Positions 45,193-53,194 of a stretch of 64,000 nucleotides of DNA are shown in pieces (position 1 is the first letter of the stretch; every line of letters begins with the position of its first letter). The DNA comes from Flectobacillus major DSM 103 (GTDB lineage Bacteria > Bacteroidota > Bacteroidia > Cytophagales > Spirosomataceae): positions 3,021,001 through 3,085,000 of the forward strand of contig NZ_KE386491.1 of NCBI RefSeq assembly GCF_000427405.1, given 5' to 3'. The position numbers and the translations under genes are program-made. The notes under the pieces are model-generated. The model was not told the DNA's origin. It made no database searches and worked only from the letters and a program-made list of their open reading frames with translations.

Positions 45193-46554
45193 CTATTTTG
45201 CTTGAATATGCTGCAAAAACTCCTCTATTGCTGTATAGATATATTGTAAGTCCTCTTCTGAAATACAATAAGGTGTCAATAAATAAATTACATTCCCAAG
45301 AGGACGCATAAGTATTCCTTTTTCCAAAAAGAAATTATAAGCTGTATCTCTGATATTACTAAAATACGACGTACCCTCCGACGTTTGAATTTCGATAGCC
45401 AAAATAGTACCTCTAATGCGTACATCAGCAATTGCCTTGCCATATTTTTCTTGCAAAACCTCTTTAAAACACTGATGGCTTTGATGAATCATCTGTATTT
45501 GAGCCTGTGTTTCGGGCAATAGCAACAAATCTAAACTAGCCAACGCAGCAGTACAAGCCAAAGGATTTGCCGTAAAACTATGGCTATGGAATAAAGTTTT
45601 TCGACGGTCGTCAGATAGAAATGCCTCAAAAATAGTCTGCGTACTCGAAGTTACACCTAAAGCCATTGCTCCACCCGTTAAGCCCTTCGACAAACAGAAT
45701 ATATCGGGTTTATGTTCGATATAATCGGTAGCAAACATCTTGCCTGTTCGCCCAAAACCCGTCATAATTTCATCGGCAATAGTCAATACTCCATGGGCTT
45801 TGGCCAAAGCAATTAGCTCGTTCAAAACACCTGGTTCATACATAACCATTCCGCCCGCCCCCTGAATCAAAGGCTCGAATACAAAGGCGGCAATTTCGTC
45901 GGCATTTTGCAAATATTCTTGCATAGCCTCCAAGGCCCTAGTTTCATGGCCTTTTGTGGGTACAGGCAAATACAAGGTTTCATACAAAAAAGGCTCGAAA
46001 GGAGCGTTAAATGCACTTTTAGCACCTACAGCCATAGTACCAAAGGTATCGCCGTGGTATCCATTGGCAAAGGCAATAATTTTGTTTTTCCGAGTATTCC
46101 CTTGGTTATGAAAAAACTGAATCGCCATTTTTAAGGCCACCTCCACAGCCGTAGATCCGTTGTCGGAATAAAATATTTTGGCCTGATTATTGGGTAAAAT
46201 ATCTAACAGCCGTTCGGCCAAACAAATAGCAGGTTCATGTGTAAACCCTGCAAAAATCACTTGTTCGAGTTGTAAAAACTGCTCGGCTACCTTTTGAGCA
46301 ATATATGGATGAGCATGCCCATGTAAATTAACCCACCAAGAGGCAATTGCATCGATATAACGTTTGCCATTTTCATCAAACAAATACGCCCCTTGCCCTT
46401 TTACTACAGGAATAGAATAAGGTGCTGTATAATGCTGTGTAAAAGGATGCCACACAGATTTTGCATCACGCTCGCTCATGGAAGTAATCACAGGATTTTC
46501 CACGTTTTCTACGGGGTATTCCAAATGCTCATCAATAGAAAAATCTTTTTGCAT
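45193..46554 (-). CDS. bioA: Adenosylmethionine-8-amino-7-oxononanoate aminotransferase
   Basis: A PLP enzyme converting KAPA to DAPA with SAM as amino donor in biotin synthesis. It has 453 residues as written. The conserved start block SVWHPFTQHYTAPYSIPVVK is about 33 residues in, so an alternative start at 46479 (MSERDAK) is possible; the longer form is kept because it lies 11 nt after the bioD stop. IADEIMTGFGRTGKMFATDY and the PLP lysine in FCLSKGLTGGAMALGV are diagnostic. It is the last gene of the bioF-bioD-bioA cluster. Confidence 0.95.
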   Translation of the reverse strand: MQKDFSIDEHLEYPVENVENPVITSMSERDAKSVWHPFTQHYTAPYSIPVVKGQGAYLFDENGKRYIDAIASWWVNLHGHAHPYIAQKVAEQFLQLEQVIFAGFTHEPAICLAERLLDILPNNQAKIFYSDNGSTAVEVALKMAIQFFHNQGNTRKNKIIAFANGYHGDTFGTMAVGAKSAFNAPFEPFLYETLYLPVPTKGHETRALEAMQEYLQNADEIAAFVFEPLIQGAGGMVMYEPGVLNELIALAKAHGVLTIADEIMTGFGRTGKMFATDYIEHKPDIFCLSKGLTGGAMALGVTSSTQTIFEAFLSDDRRKTLFHSHSFTANPLACTAALASLDLLLLPETQAQIQMIHQSHQCFKEVLQEKYGKAIADVRIRGTILAIEIQTSEGTSYFSNIRDTAYNFFLEKGILMRPLGNVIYLLTPYCISEEDLQYIYTAIEEFLQHIQAK

Positions 46555-46565
46555 AACAAGAAAAG

Positions 46566-47186
46566 TTATAGCCCATTGTCGGCTAAACTATTGGCTAGTT
46601 TCAAAACAGTTGCTTGGTCAATTTCGGCCTGTGAGGCTATTCTTCCCAAACACTTTACTTTTGCATAATTTAAAATAAAACTTTCGGTAGAAACATTACT
46701 AATACCATTGAAAATAATGCCTTCAATAGCAATATTTCTAGCCCGAAGTGCCTCTATAGAAAGAAGCGTGTGATTAATACTTCCCAAATAATTTTTGGAA
46801 ACCAAAACAACAGGCAAACCTAATTTTTGTACTAAATCTATTACCAAAGTATTGTCATTGAGAGGTACCATCAATCCACCTGCCAACTCTACTATCAAAT
46901 TATTGTTGGTTTGAGGCAAATTAATCTGGGCTAATTCTATAGTGATACCGTCGAGAGCCGCAGCAGCATGAGGCGACAATGGTTCGTTGAGGCGATATGC
47001 TTCTGGGAAAAAAACAGATTTCTTATTACTAATTAAACTTTTTACTACGTCTGTATCAGAAAACTCTAACCCTCCCGACTGAATAGGCTTCCAGTAATCT
47101 GCTTGCAGAGCCTCCACCAATATACTTGAAATAAAAGTTTTACCAATTTCAGTTCCTATTCCTGCTACAATCAATTGTTTTTTCAT
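46566..47186 (-). CDS. bioD: Dethiobiotin synthetase
   Basis: Closes the ureido ring of dethiobiotin from DAPA, CO2 and ATP. At 206 residues it is typical. The P-loop-like motif IVAGIGTEIGKTFISSIL is at the start, followed by YWKPIQSGG (conserved Lys-Pro), SPHAAAALDG, and VELAGGLMVPLND. It lies directly before bioA with 11 nt between. The gap to bioF upstream is 194 nt, so bioD may have an extra promoter, though none was identified. Confidence 0.95.
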   Translation of the reverse strand: MKKQLIVAGIGTEIGKTFISSILVEALQADYWKPIQSGGLEFSDTDVVKSLISNKKSVFFPEAYRLNEPLSPHAAAALDGITIELAQINLPQTNNNLIVELAGGLMVPLNDNTLVIDLVQKLGLPVVLVSKNYLGSINHTLLSIEALRARNIAIEGIIFNGISNVSTESFILNYAKVKCLGRIASQAEIDQATVLKLANSLADNGL

Positions 47187-47380
47187 AAATATTTAGTTAA
47201 TGGTATGTTCCTATTAATTTGGATGTGCCAGCCGAATACATTTTTTACAAACAAAACATACTTAAATAGATATGCCTGTTTATGTCCAAAAGCTGAATAT
47301 GTAAAGTACAAATGAGGTTGAGTTACTAATATCAACAATTATATGGTACACAATTGTTTAATTTTAAGGCTCGCTCTTAC

Positions 47381-48532
47381 TTATATTGAACGAATAATGT
47401 CGAAAATCTTTTCTATTTCCTCCTCTGTATTGTACTGATGAATACAAATACGTAAACGCTCTTTTCCTTTTGGCACTGTTGGCGACACAATAGGCCGAAT
47501 ATCGAGGCCATTGGCTTGTAAAGTTGCAGCTACCGCTCGGCAATGTTGATTACCCGGTACCACAATACATTGAATAGCCGACCAGCTATCTATGGTTTCA
47601 TAGTTGCCAAGTGTTTCAGCTTTTTGTTTAAAAAATTTAATTAATTCATGAAGGCGTTTGTTGGTAAAATCGCCAGAAGCAAGAAGGTCATACGCACATT
47701 TTATGCTAACATGCGTATGTAATGGAGCAGCCGTTGTATAAATAAACGACCTTGCAAAATTGATTAAATAATCTCGTAATAAACGACTTCCCAATACCAC
47801 CGCACCATGACAGCCAAGGGCCTTGCCAAAGGTTACGATTCGGGCAAAAACTTGTTTTTCGAGATTGAGTTCATTGACTAATCCCCAACCATTTTTGCCA
47901 AAAACACCCGTAGCATGAGCTTCATCTACTATTAGCAGAGCCTTGTATTGCTCACAAATTTGGGCTATTTCAGCTAAATGGGCCGTATCACCGTCCATAG
48001 AATACACCGATTCTACAGCTACAAAAATACGAGCATCAGCAGCCTGACTGAGGCAGTTTTTTATTTTTTTCTCTAAATCGTCAATATTGTTATGAGCAAA
48101 CTTATAGCGGGTAGCATAACTCAGGCGGGCACCATCAATCATACTAGCATGAATAAGCTCGTCGGTAATCAAATAATCACCCTTTTGTGGAATACTTGCC
48201 AAAACACCCACATTGGCATCGTATCCTGAATTAAATATAAGTCCAGCCTCGGTTTTATGAAAAGCCGCAATACTTTGTTCGAGGCTTTCGGTATAGGCAT
48301 AATTGCCCGCCAATAATCGTGAACCTGTAGCACCAATCAAATGCAGACCGTCGGCAACTAGCTTGTTGGTTTCTTGTTGGATACGCTCTTCCAGATTTTG
48401 GGAACGGGCAAAACCCAAATAATCATTAGAACAAAAATCTATTAAGCTATTGGCTGTTCTAAGAGAACGAAAAAGCGATTGGTCTTTTCGTTTTTGTAAT
48501 ATTTCTAGAAAAAAAGTATCGAGCTTATTCAC
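47381..48532 (-). CDS. bioF: 8-amino-7-oxononanoate synthase
   Basis: A PLP alpha-oxoamine synthase condensing pimeloyl-ACP/CoA with alanine, the first dedicated step of the biotin ring part. 383 residues. DFCSNDYLGFARSQNLEERI, GATGSRLLAGNYAYTESLEQ, IVDEAHATGVFGKNGWGLVN and the PLP lysine in TFGKALGCHGAVVLGS are all diagnostic. Its placement with bioD and bioA supports BioF over the related Kbl, SPT and HemA enzymes. bioB and the pimeloyl genes are not in the window. A TATATTTG box lies 44 nt upstream. Confidence 0.93.
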   Translation of the reverse strand: MNKLDTFFLEILQKRKDQSLFRSLRTANSLIDFCSNDYLGFARSQNLEERIQQETNKLVADGLHLIGATGSRLLAGNYAYTESLEQSIAAFHKTEAGLIFNSGYDANVGVLASIPQKGDYLITDELIHASMIDGARLSYATRYKFAHNNIDDLEKKIKNCLSQAADARIFVAVESVYSMDGDTAHLAEIAQICEQYKALLIVDEAHATGVFGKNGWGLVNELNLEKQVFARIVTFGKALGCHGAVVLGSRLLRDYLINFARSFIYTTAAPLHTHVSIKCAYDLLASGDFTNKRLHELIKFFKQKAETLGNYETIDSWSAIQCIVVPGNQHCRAVAATLQANGLDIRPIVSPTVPKGKERLRICIHQYNTEEEIEKIFDIIRSI

Positions 48533-48576
48533 AGTATCAACCTATTCTGTATAACTTTTTGTTTTGTTAATAACCA

Positions 48577-48584
48577 CAAATATA
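48577..48584 (-). promoter_or_regulatory. Putative -7 box (TATATTTG) for the biotin cluster
   Basis: The reverse complement is TATATTTG, 45 nt upstream of the bioF start and downstream of the GNAT gene end. I saw no BirA-type operator palindrome. Confidence 0.45.
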
Positions 48585-48621
48585 ACAACAAAACCTGATG
48601 GATACGGTGCAAAGCTAGTTA

Positions 48622-49074
48622 TTACCTTTGGCTATGAAGATAATAATAGAAATGGTCATTATCTTTTTGGAAGCCCAGTTTGTCATAAAGAGCCTGAGCC
48701 TTTACATTTTCGACATCTGTTTTTAGGGTAAGCCAGCACGCCCCCGACTGAAGTGTATATTGATAGGCCGCCTCTACTAGCAAAGATGCAACTCCTCCTT
48801 TTCTAAAATCGGCCGAAACAAATAAATCATTTAGCAACCATACCCGTTGTAGCTTGAGGGTAGAAAACAAAGGGTACAACTGTGTAAAACCCGCTACACG
48901 ATTCGAGGCTTCGTCTATGGCCAACAAAATAACGGAATCGTTCTGTCGTAGTCTTTCTTGTAAAAACTGGTGAGTGGCAAGCTCGTTGGCTTCTTGCCCA
49001 AAATGAGTTCGATAAGCTATTAATACAGGCGTAATAATATCAAGATGCTCAAAAGTTGCTTGAATAATCTTCAT
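48622..49074 (-). CDS. GNAT-family N-acetyltransferase
   Basis: 150 residues with the GNAT fold: QRVWLLNDLFVSADFRKGGV is the beta-4/motif A region with the acetyl-CoA-binding loop (here R-K-G-G-V), ending in LLVEAAYQYTLQSGA, and VENVKAQALYDKLGFQKDND is the motif B tail. The substrate is not predictable. It lies 89 nt upstream of bioF on the same strand, so it may be co-transcribed with the biotin genes, but no functional link is implied. Confidence 0.88.
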   Translation of the reverse strand: MKIIQATFEHLDIITPVLIAYRTHFGQEANELATHQFLQERLRQNDSVILLAIDEASNRVAGFTQLYPLFSTLKLQRVWLLNDLFVSADFRKGGVASLLVEAAYQYTLQSGACWLTLKTDVENVKAQALYDKLGFQKDNDHFYYYLHSQR

Positions 49075-49245
49075 AAAAATGATAAAATTTTGAAAAAAAT
49101 GAAATAAAGCGATGTCATACTCATTGAATACGCCCTTAAAGTTATTAGTATTCCAACAAACATCTTCGCTTAATAGTATTTATTCTACTTTGAAGTACAC
49201 CATTGGATTATTCGTAATAATTTTTTCTTTTTTTTCACTTTCCTT

Positions 49246-49277
49246 GTTGATTATTCCATTAATATGTAATAACTTTG
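49246..49277 (+). promoter_or_regulatory. Bacteroidota-type promoter (GTTG, 20 nt, TAACTTTG)
   Basis: The -7 box TAACTTTG is at 49270-49277, and a -33-like GTTG at 49246-49249 lies 20 nt upstream. This is the best-spaced promoter candidate in the window. No credible gene follows on this strand before the terminator at 49309-49344. Confidence 0.5.
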
Positions 49278-49283
49278 CCCTCA

Positions 49284-49344
49284 ATAGGTGTAGAACTATT
49301 TACTAGGCTTGCTCAAGTGGTTTCCGCTTGAGCAACTTTTTTTT
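49284..49344 (+). ncRNA. Candidate small RNA of about 60 nt
   Basis: Predicted from a promoter at 49246-49277 and an intrinsic terminator at 49309-49344. The transcript would start near 49283-49285, carry about 25 nt of single-stranded leader, and end in the terminator stem. Both genes around it are on the other strand, so the terminator has no obvious protein gene to serve. The boundaries are inferred and the family is unknown. Confidence 0.35.
49309..49344 (+). terminator. Rho-independent terminator on the plus strand
   Basis: The stem TTGCTCAAG / CTTGAGCAA (49309-49317 with 49327-49335), extended by G-C pairs toward the loop, is followed by eight T residues. Confidence 0.85.
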
Positions 49345-49354
49345 ATAGGATTAC

Positions 49355-49398
49355 AACAAAAAAGACCTTGTCGGTGTGCTGACAAGGTCTTTTTTGTT
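49355..49398 (-). terminator. Terminator after the M1 peptidase gene
   Basis: An 18-bp stem AACAAAAAAGACCTTGTC with its complement around an 8-nt loop; A/T runs flank the GC core on both sides, so it can act in both directions. It lies 23 nt after the M1 stop. Confidence 0.85.
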
Positions 49399-49421
49399 AA
49401 CTCAAATACTTGGTGTCATTA

Positions 49422-51758
49422 TTAGTTTTTGGCACCTTGTACTGCTGCACCTGCTTGCTTTTGTTGTTGCATTGGGTTGGGTTGTGCAGGGCGTTGAGCT
49501 TTAAATACCTGAAAACGAGAAGGTTGCTCTGGCTCACGAGGAAAGGCATTATCCTCAGTATCAATATCAGCAATTTCTAAGAATGGGTCAAGTACCCATT
49601 TAGCTACTTTTTTGTCGGTAGGAATTACTTTTTTCACTTCTTTGTCGTTCAAACGCCAGATTTCTGCTGGAATTCTTACTACTTCGTTTGTTCCGTCTTC
49701 AAACACCATTTTGATAATTACAGGCATTGGTAGCCCTCCTTTATTTTTTAGGTTTACCACATAGAAGTTTTTATTGCTTTGTACCAAGTTTTTCTCTTCG
49801 TCCGAAAGCCCTGCGGTAGCTTGTTCAAAACGCTTTTTATCAGCTTCTGAAGTAGCATAACGGTCGTAACTGTTATAGAAATCACGCATATCGGGGTTAG
49901 CTTCTACGACAGTTTGAGGAATATCTTTTTTGTTGCGGATATTGCTCATGGTTTGGCGTTTTGCTTCGGCATCTGCTTTTGCTTTTTCGTTTTTCTTTTC
50001 TGGAGAAAGGTTATCGATGCCAAACCATTCTACATTTTCGATCGATTGGTTTACAGGCTCAACACCATAGAACCAACCACGCCAGAACCAGTCCAAATCT
50101 ACGCCAGAGGCATCTTCCATAGTACGGAAGAAATCAGCAGGATAAGGTTGTTTGAAAGCCCAACGGCGAGCATATTCTTTGAAAGCAGCATCAAATAATT
50201 CACGACCCATTACCGTTTCACGCAAGATATTCAAGGCTGTAGCAGGCTTGGCATAAGCATTAGGCCCAAAAGCCATAATATTGTCAGAGCTACTCATAAT
50301 TGGTACTTGCTGAGTAGGGTCTGTTTTCATATAAGGAACAATATACTGAGCTTCGCCACGGCGAGAAGGGAAATCTCTGTCCCATTCTTGTTCGGCCAAA
50401 TATTGACAGAAAGTATTCAACCCTTCGTCCATCCAAGACCACTGACGTTCGTCAGAATTGATAATCATTGGGAAGAAGTTGTGGCCCACCTCATGAATAA
50501 TTACGCCAATCATCCCAGCCTTTGTTGCTTCAGAATATGTACCATCAGCCTCTGGACGGCCACCATTGAACGAAATCATTGGGTATTCCATACCTCCACC
50601 CGATGTAGCGTGACAAGAATATGCTACAGGGTAAGGATACGCAACGGTATGTTTTGAATATGAACGCAAAGTATGTGCAACCACCATTGTTGAGTATTGT
50701 CCCCAAAGAGGATTCCCTTCTTTTGGATACAACGACATAGCCCATACTTTTTTACCTTCTACATCTACTTGCATAGCATCCCAAATAAATTTACGAGAAC
50801 TAGCAAAAGCGAAGTCACGTACGTTGTCGGCTTTATAAATCCACGTTTTTTTACCCGTAGGTTTACCTTTTTCTGCTTGTTCGGCTTCAGCTTGTGACAC
50901 AATCAACACTGGTCGAGTAGCAGTTTTTGCTTTCTCCATGCGTTTTTGTTGTTCGGCCGAAAGTACCTGTGTAGGGTTTTGTAACTCACCCGAAGCACCA
51001 ACTACGTGGTCGTTGGGTACAGTAATAGCAACTTTGTAGTTACCGAAGTTCAACGTAAATTCACCTTGACCAAGGAACTGCTTGTGTTGCCAGCCATAAA
51101 CATCGTTGTACACAGCCATACGAGGAAACCAGTGAGCGATAAAATAGTTGGCATTACCATCCTTTGCATAAAACTCATAACCAGAGCGACCATAATATTC
51201 GGTAATCAAGTAATTCCAATCAATAGCAAACGAAACACTACCACCAGCCTTTACAGGTGTTGGCAAATCGATACGCATCATGGTATTATTGATAGTGTAT
51301 TTTAGAGGAGCCCCCTTACTATCACGTACTGAAGTAATATTGTAGCCATATTTTTTGGGGTCGGTCAAGTTTTTGAACTGAGCCGTACTAGCCTGAGGGC
51401 CAATACCACCTGTTTTGGTAGTATTTCCGATAGCATCTTCCTTAAATAGGTTTTGGTCTAACTGTAGCCAAAGGTAGGGCAATTCATCTGGCGAATTGTT
51501 GTAATATGTTACTGTTTCAGAGCCCGTAATTTTGCGAGCAATATCATCTAATTCTACCTTAATATCATAATCTGCTCGTTGTTGGAAATAATCCTTACCC
51601 GGAGCACCTGATGCGGTACGATAGGTATTGGGCGTTGGGAGTTCTGTACCCAATTGTTCAAAACGCTTGTTGCCATTGTAAGGGTTTGCTTGTTGTGCCA
51701 AACTACTAGCATTACAAAAAGCAACCAAGCCAGAAAAAATCAACAGTATTTTTTTCAT
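49422..51758 (-). CDS. Exported M1-family zinc metallopeptidase
   Basis: 778 residues with a signal peptide (KKILLIFSGLVAFCNASSLA). The catalytic zinc site is H422-E423-xx-H426 in VIIHEVGHNFFPMI, followed by the third ligand Glu in WMDEGLNTFCQYLAEQEWDR. The C-terminal third contains a charged region (EKKNEKAKADAEAKRQ) and ends in a Gln-rich tail. It is probably a periplasmic or surface aminopeptidase-like enzyme. Its N-terminus is nearly repeated in a second gene at 63308, so the two are recent paralogues. No GxMEN-type exopeptidase motif is obvious; it has GGGMEYPMISFN, which fits the M1 GxMEN position. Confidence 0.94.
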   Translation of the reverse strand: MKKILLIFSGLVAFCNASSLAQQANPYNGNKRFEQLGTELPTPNTYRTASGAPGKDYFQQRADYDIKVELDDIARKITGSETVTYYNNSPDELPYLWLQLDQNLFKEDAIGNTTKTGGIGPQASTAQFKNLTDPKKYGYNITSVRDSKGAPLKYTINNTMMRIDLPTPVKAGGSVSFAIDWNYLITEYYGRSGYEFYAKDGNANYFIAHWFPRMAVYNDVYGWQHKQFLGQGEFTLNFGNYKVAITVPNDHVVGASGELQNPTQVLSAEQQKRMEKAKTATRPVLIVSQAEAEQAEKGKPTGKKTWIYKADNVRDFAFASSRKFIWDAMQVDVEGKKVWAMSLYPKEGNPLWGQYSTMVVAHTLRSYSKHTVAYPYPVAYSCHATSGGGMEYPMISFNGGRPEADGTYSEATKAGMIGVIIHEVGHNFFPMIINSDERQWSWMDEGLNTFCQYLAEQEWDRDFPSRRGEAQYIVPYMKTDPTQQVPIMSSSDNIMAFGPNAYAKPATALNILRETVMGRELFDAAFKEYARRWAFKQPYPADFFRTMEDASGVDLDWFWRGWFYGVEPVNQSIENVEWFGIDNLSPEKKNEKAKADAEAKRQTMSNIRNKKDIPQTVVEANPDMRDFYNSYDRYATSEADKKRFEQATAGLSDEEKNLVQSNKNFYVVNLKNKGGLPMPVIIKMVFEDGTNEVVRIPAEIWRLNDKEVKKVIPTDKKVAKWVLDPFLEIADIDTEDNAFPREPEQPSRFQVFKAQRPAQPNPMQQQKQAGAAVQGAKN

Positions 51759-51894
51759 GTTCGATTTGTTGGTGAAAAATTGTTTTTGACGAAATTAACA
51801 AAAAAACTGTTTTATACAGTTGGTTTTTGTATGCTATTTGGCTGGCAAAGTCAGGAATTGAGCGAATTGAGTAGATTTCTGGTAGACTTCCAAA

Positions 51895-52818
51895 CTATAA
51901 TGTACCATTTTTGTAGGCTTTGAAAAAAGCAAGGGCAACTTCTTGTTCATTTCTTGGTAGATTTGAAATGGCAAGCTTATGGAAATTGTCTGCACTTTCC
52001 ATGACGAACCATCTCAGTAAAGTAAATGTCCTTTTCTCGTCTGTTTTATGACTATCCAATTTTTGAAATAATTCTTTCATCTCTTCTCTAAACATTTCTT
52101 TGGATATGCTCCCTTTAGAAAGCTTTGCAAATATCTTTTTGATTTCAGTATTTACATAGTTATTTATGTAGTCTAACCTATTTAACAAAAGAGGTTGTCG
52201 ATTAAGATTACAAATACCAATCGCTTTATCACCTCTACCTCCTATTCCATCAATCCCTATTATAGAAACCCCGTTTTTATTAGCATCAATCTCAAATGCT
52301 AGAAATTCTTTCGGCTCATCTATTTCTGGATGAAGTAAAAAAGGGGCTTCTTTTGAGTTGAGATAGGCAGCTTTTACTTTTACAGGGTTAATTTTCTGAT
52401 TATTGGTTAGACAATCAGCATGAGTCAGGTGTTTGTTACTTACAGGAAATTGAGTTCCTTTACTTCCTCCAATTTTATTACATTCATGGCAAGCTGGTAG
52501 TAAATTACTCCATTCATAGCATAACCAATAATATCCGCCATGTCTTGAACCTTGTACGTTCCCCTTCGGGCGGTAATGTTCTATGTATATTAGAGTTCGT
52601 TCTTCACAATAAGCACATTTCCCATGATATATTTCAGCTAACTTTTCTACAACTTCATCTCCTTTGCTTCCATCTGTTTTAAGATATTTCCCTCTATAAA
52701 TGTCAGATTTTATCAAGCTGTTATCTTTTGTATCAATAATATTTTGTAAACTGTCTATAGCCTCTTTACTTACTAATGATGCAGGTATATTATTTAAGTC
52801 TTTAACTACTTTCCGCAT
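51895..52818 (-). CDS. HNH nuclease of the TIGR02646 / PtuB type
   Basis: 307 residues. The HNH core with zinc-type Cys pairs is intact: HGKCAYCEERTLIYIEHYRP, then WSNLLPACHECNKIGGSKGT followed by QFP. This is the signature of TIGR02646 nucleases, the PtuB partner of the Septu anti-phage system and of related retron effectors, which act with an upstream AAA/ABC ATPase (PtuA). Here the ATPase gene directly upstream (2 nt before the ATG) is a deletion remnant. The nuclease frame itself has no lesion, so it could still be made, probably without its regulator. The helical C-terminal half has no recognised motif. Confidence 0.85.
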   Translation of the reverse strand: MRKVVKDLNNIPASLVSKEAIDSLQNIIDTKDNSLIKSDIYRGKYLKTDGSKGDEVVEKLAEIYHGKCAYCEERTLIYIEHYRPKGNVQGSRHGGYYWLCYEWSNLLPACHECNKIGGSKGTQFPVSNKHLTHADCLTNNQKINPVKVKAAYLNSKEAPFLLHPEIDEPKEFLAFEIDANKNGVSIIGIDGIGGRGDKAIGICNLNRQPLLLNRLDYINNYVNTEIKKIFAKLSKGSISKEMFREEMKELFQKLDSHKTDEKRTFTLLRWFVMESADNFHKLAISNLPRNEQEVALAFFKAYKNGTL

Positions 52819-52820
52819 AA

Positions 52821-53041
52821 TTATTTTTCTTTTAATAGGTCTAACAGTTCTTGCTTTCTATCATCTGTCAAAAATTCATCTATTTGCTTATCTAACTGGT
52901 CATGAAACAAAACTTCTTTGTAAGTATCCTCTCACCTGTCAAAAAAATCCATTGTGTATCCAATGGGATATTCTCGACTTTCGTGTCTATGATACCTTTG
53001 TAATTTTTTATATGAAAGGATTTTAGTGCTATTGGAGGCAT
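52821..53041 (-). pseudogene. Remnant of a PtuA-like AAA/ABC ATPase gene (large internal deletion)
   Basis: The first part encodes a typical ATPase N-terminus, PPIALKSFHIKNYKGIIDTK then VENIPLDTQWIFLTGE, which stops exactly where the Walker A loop (normally GENGxGKT/S) should follow. The frame then runs 11 codons into a stop at about 52892. In another frame the 3' part reads YKEVLFHDQLDKQIDEFLTD then DRKQELLDLLKEK and a stop at 52821-52823, 2 nt before the HNH start, as expected of the ATPase C-terminus. Most of the protein, several hundred residues by family length, is missing. The start is ATG 53041; a TTG at 53074 is less likely. This identifies the locus as a broken ATPase-HNH defence operon. 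Confidence 0.75.
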
Positions 53042-53140
53042 ATTGGTCGGTTGTTTATCTGTTATAAACGACAAAAACTATCTTTTTACTATACACAAAT
53101 GTAATCATAAAAACCGCTAATCGCCATAAGTCTACACAAA

Positions 53141-53173
53141 ACAAAAAGCCCAATACAACCAGTGTATTGGGCT
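53141..53173 (-). terminator. Terminator after the GMC oxidoreductase gene
   Basis: The stem AGCCCAATACA / TGTATTGGGCT (53147-53157 with 53163-53173) is followed on the minus strand by T residues (complement of 53143-53147). Confidence 0.85.
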
Positions 53174-53194
53174 AAAAAGTGTTTTTGGATAAGC

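Larger units (their letters stand above)
49075..49421. other. Intergenic region containing a candidate small-RNA unit
   Basis: About 350 nt between the GNAT gene start and the M1 peptidase end, both on the minus strand. It holds a + strand promoter, a + strand terminator and a minus-strand terminator, each listed separately. Confidence 0.6.

Noticed and set aside
49112-49306. 64-residue membrane-like peptide on the plus strand
   Set aside because: Low-complexity hydrophobic translation of AT-rich DNA, no promoter ahead of it, and the promoter for the downstream terminator unit lies within its 3' end. A small protein is not excluded but is less likely than a short RNA.
52821-53041. Intact small protein gene
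   Set aside because: The short frame is the N-terminus of an ATPase ending at the missing P-loop, and the ATPase C-terminus follows in another frame, so it is called a pseudogene.
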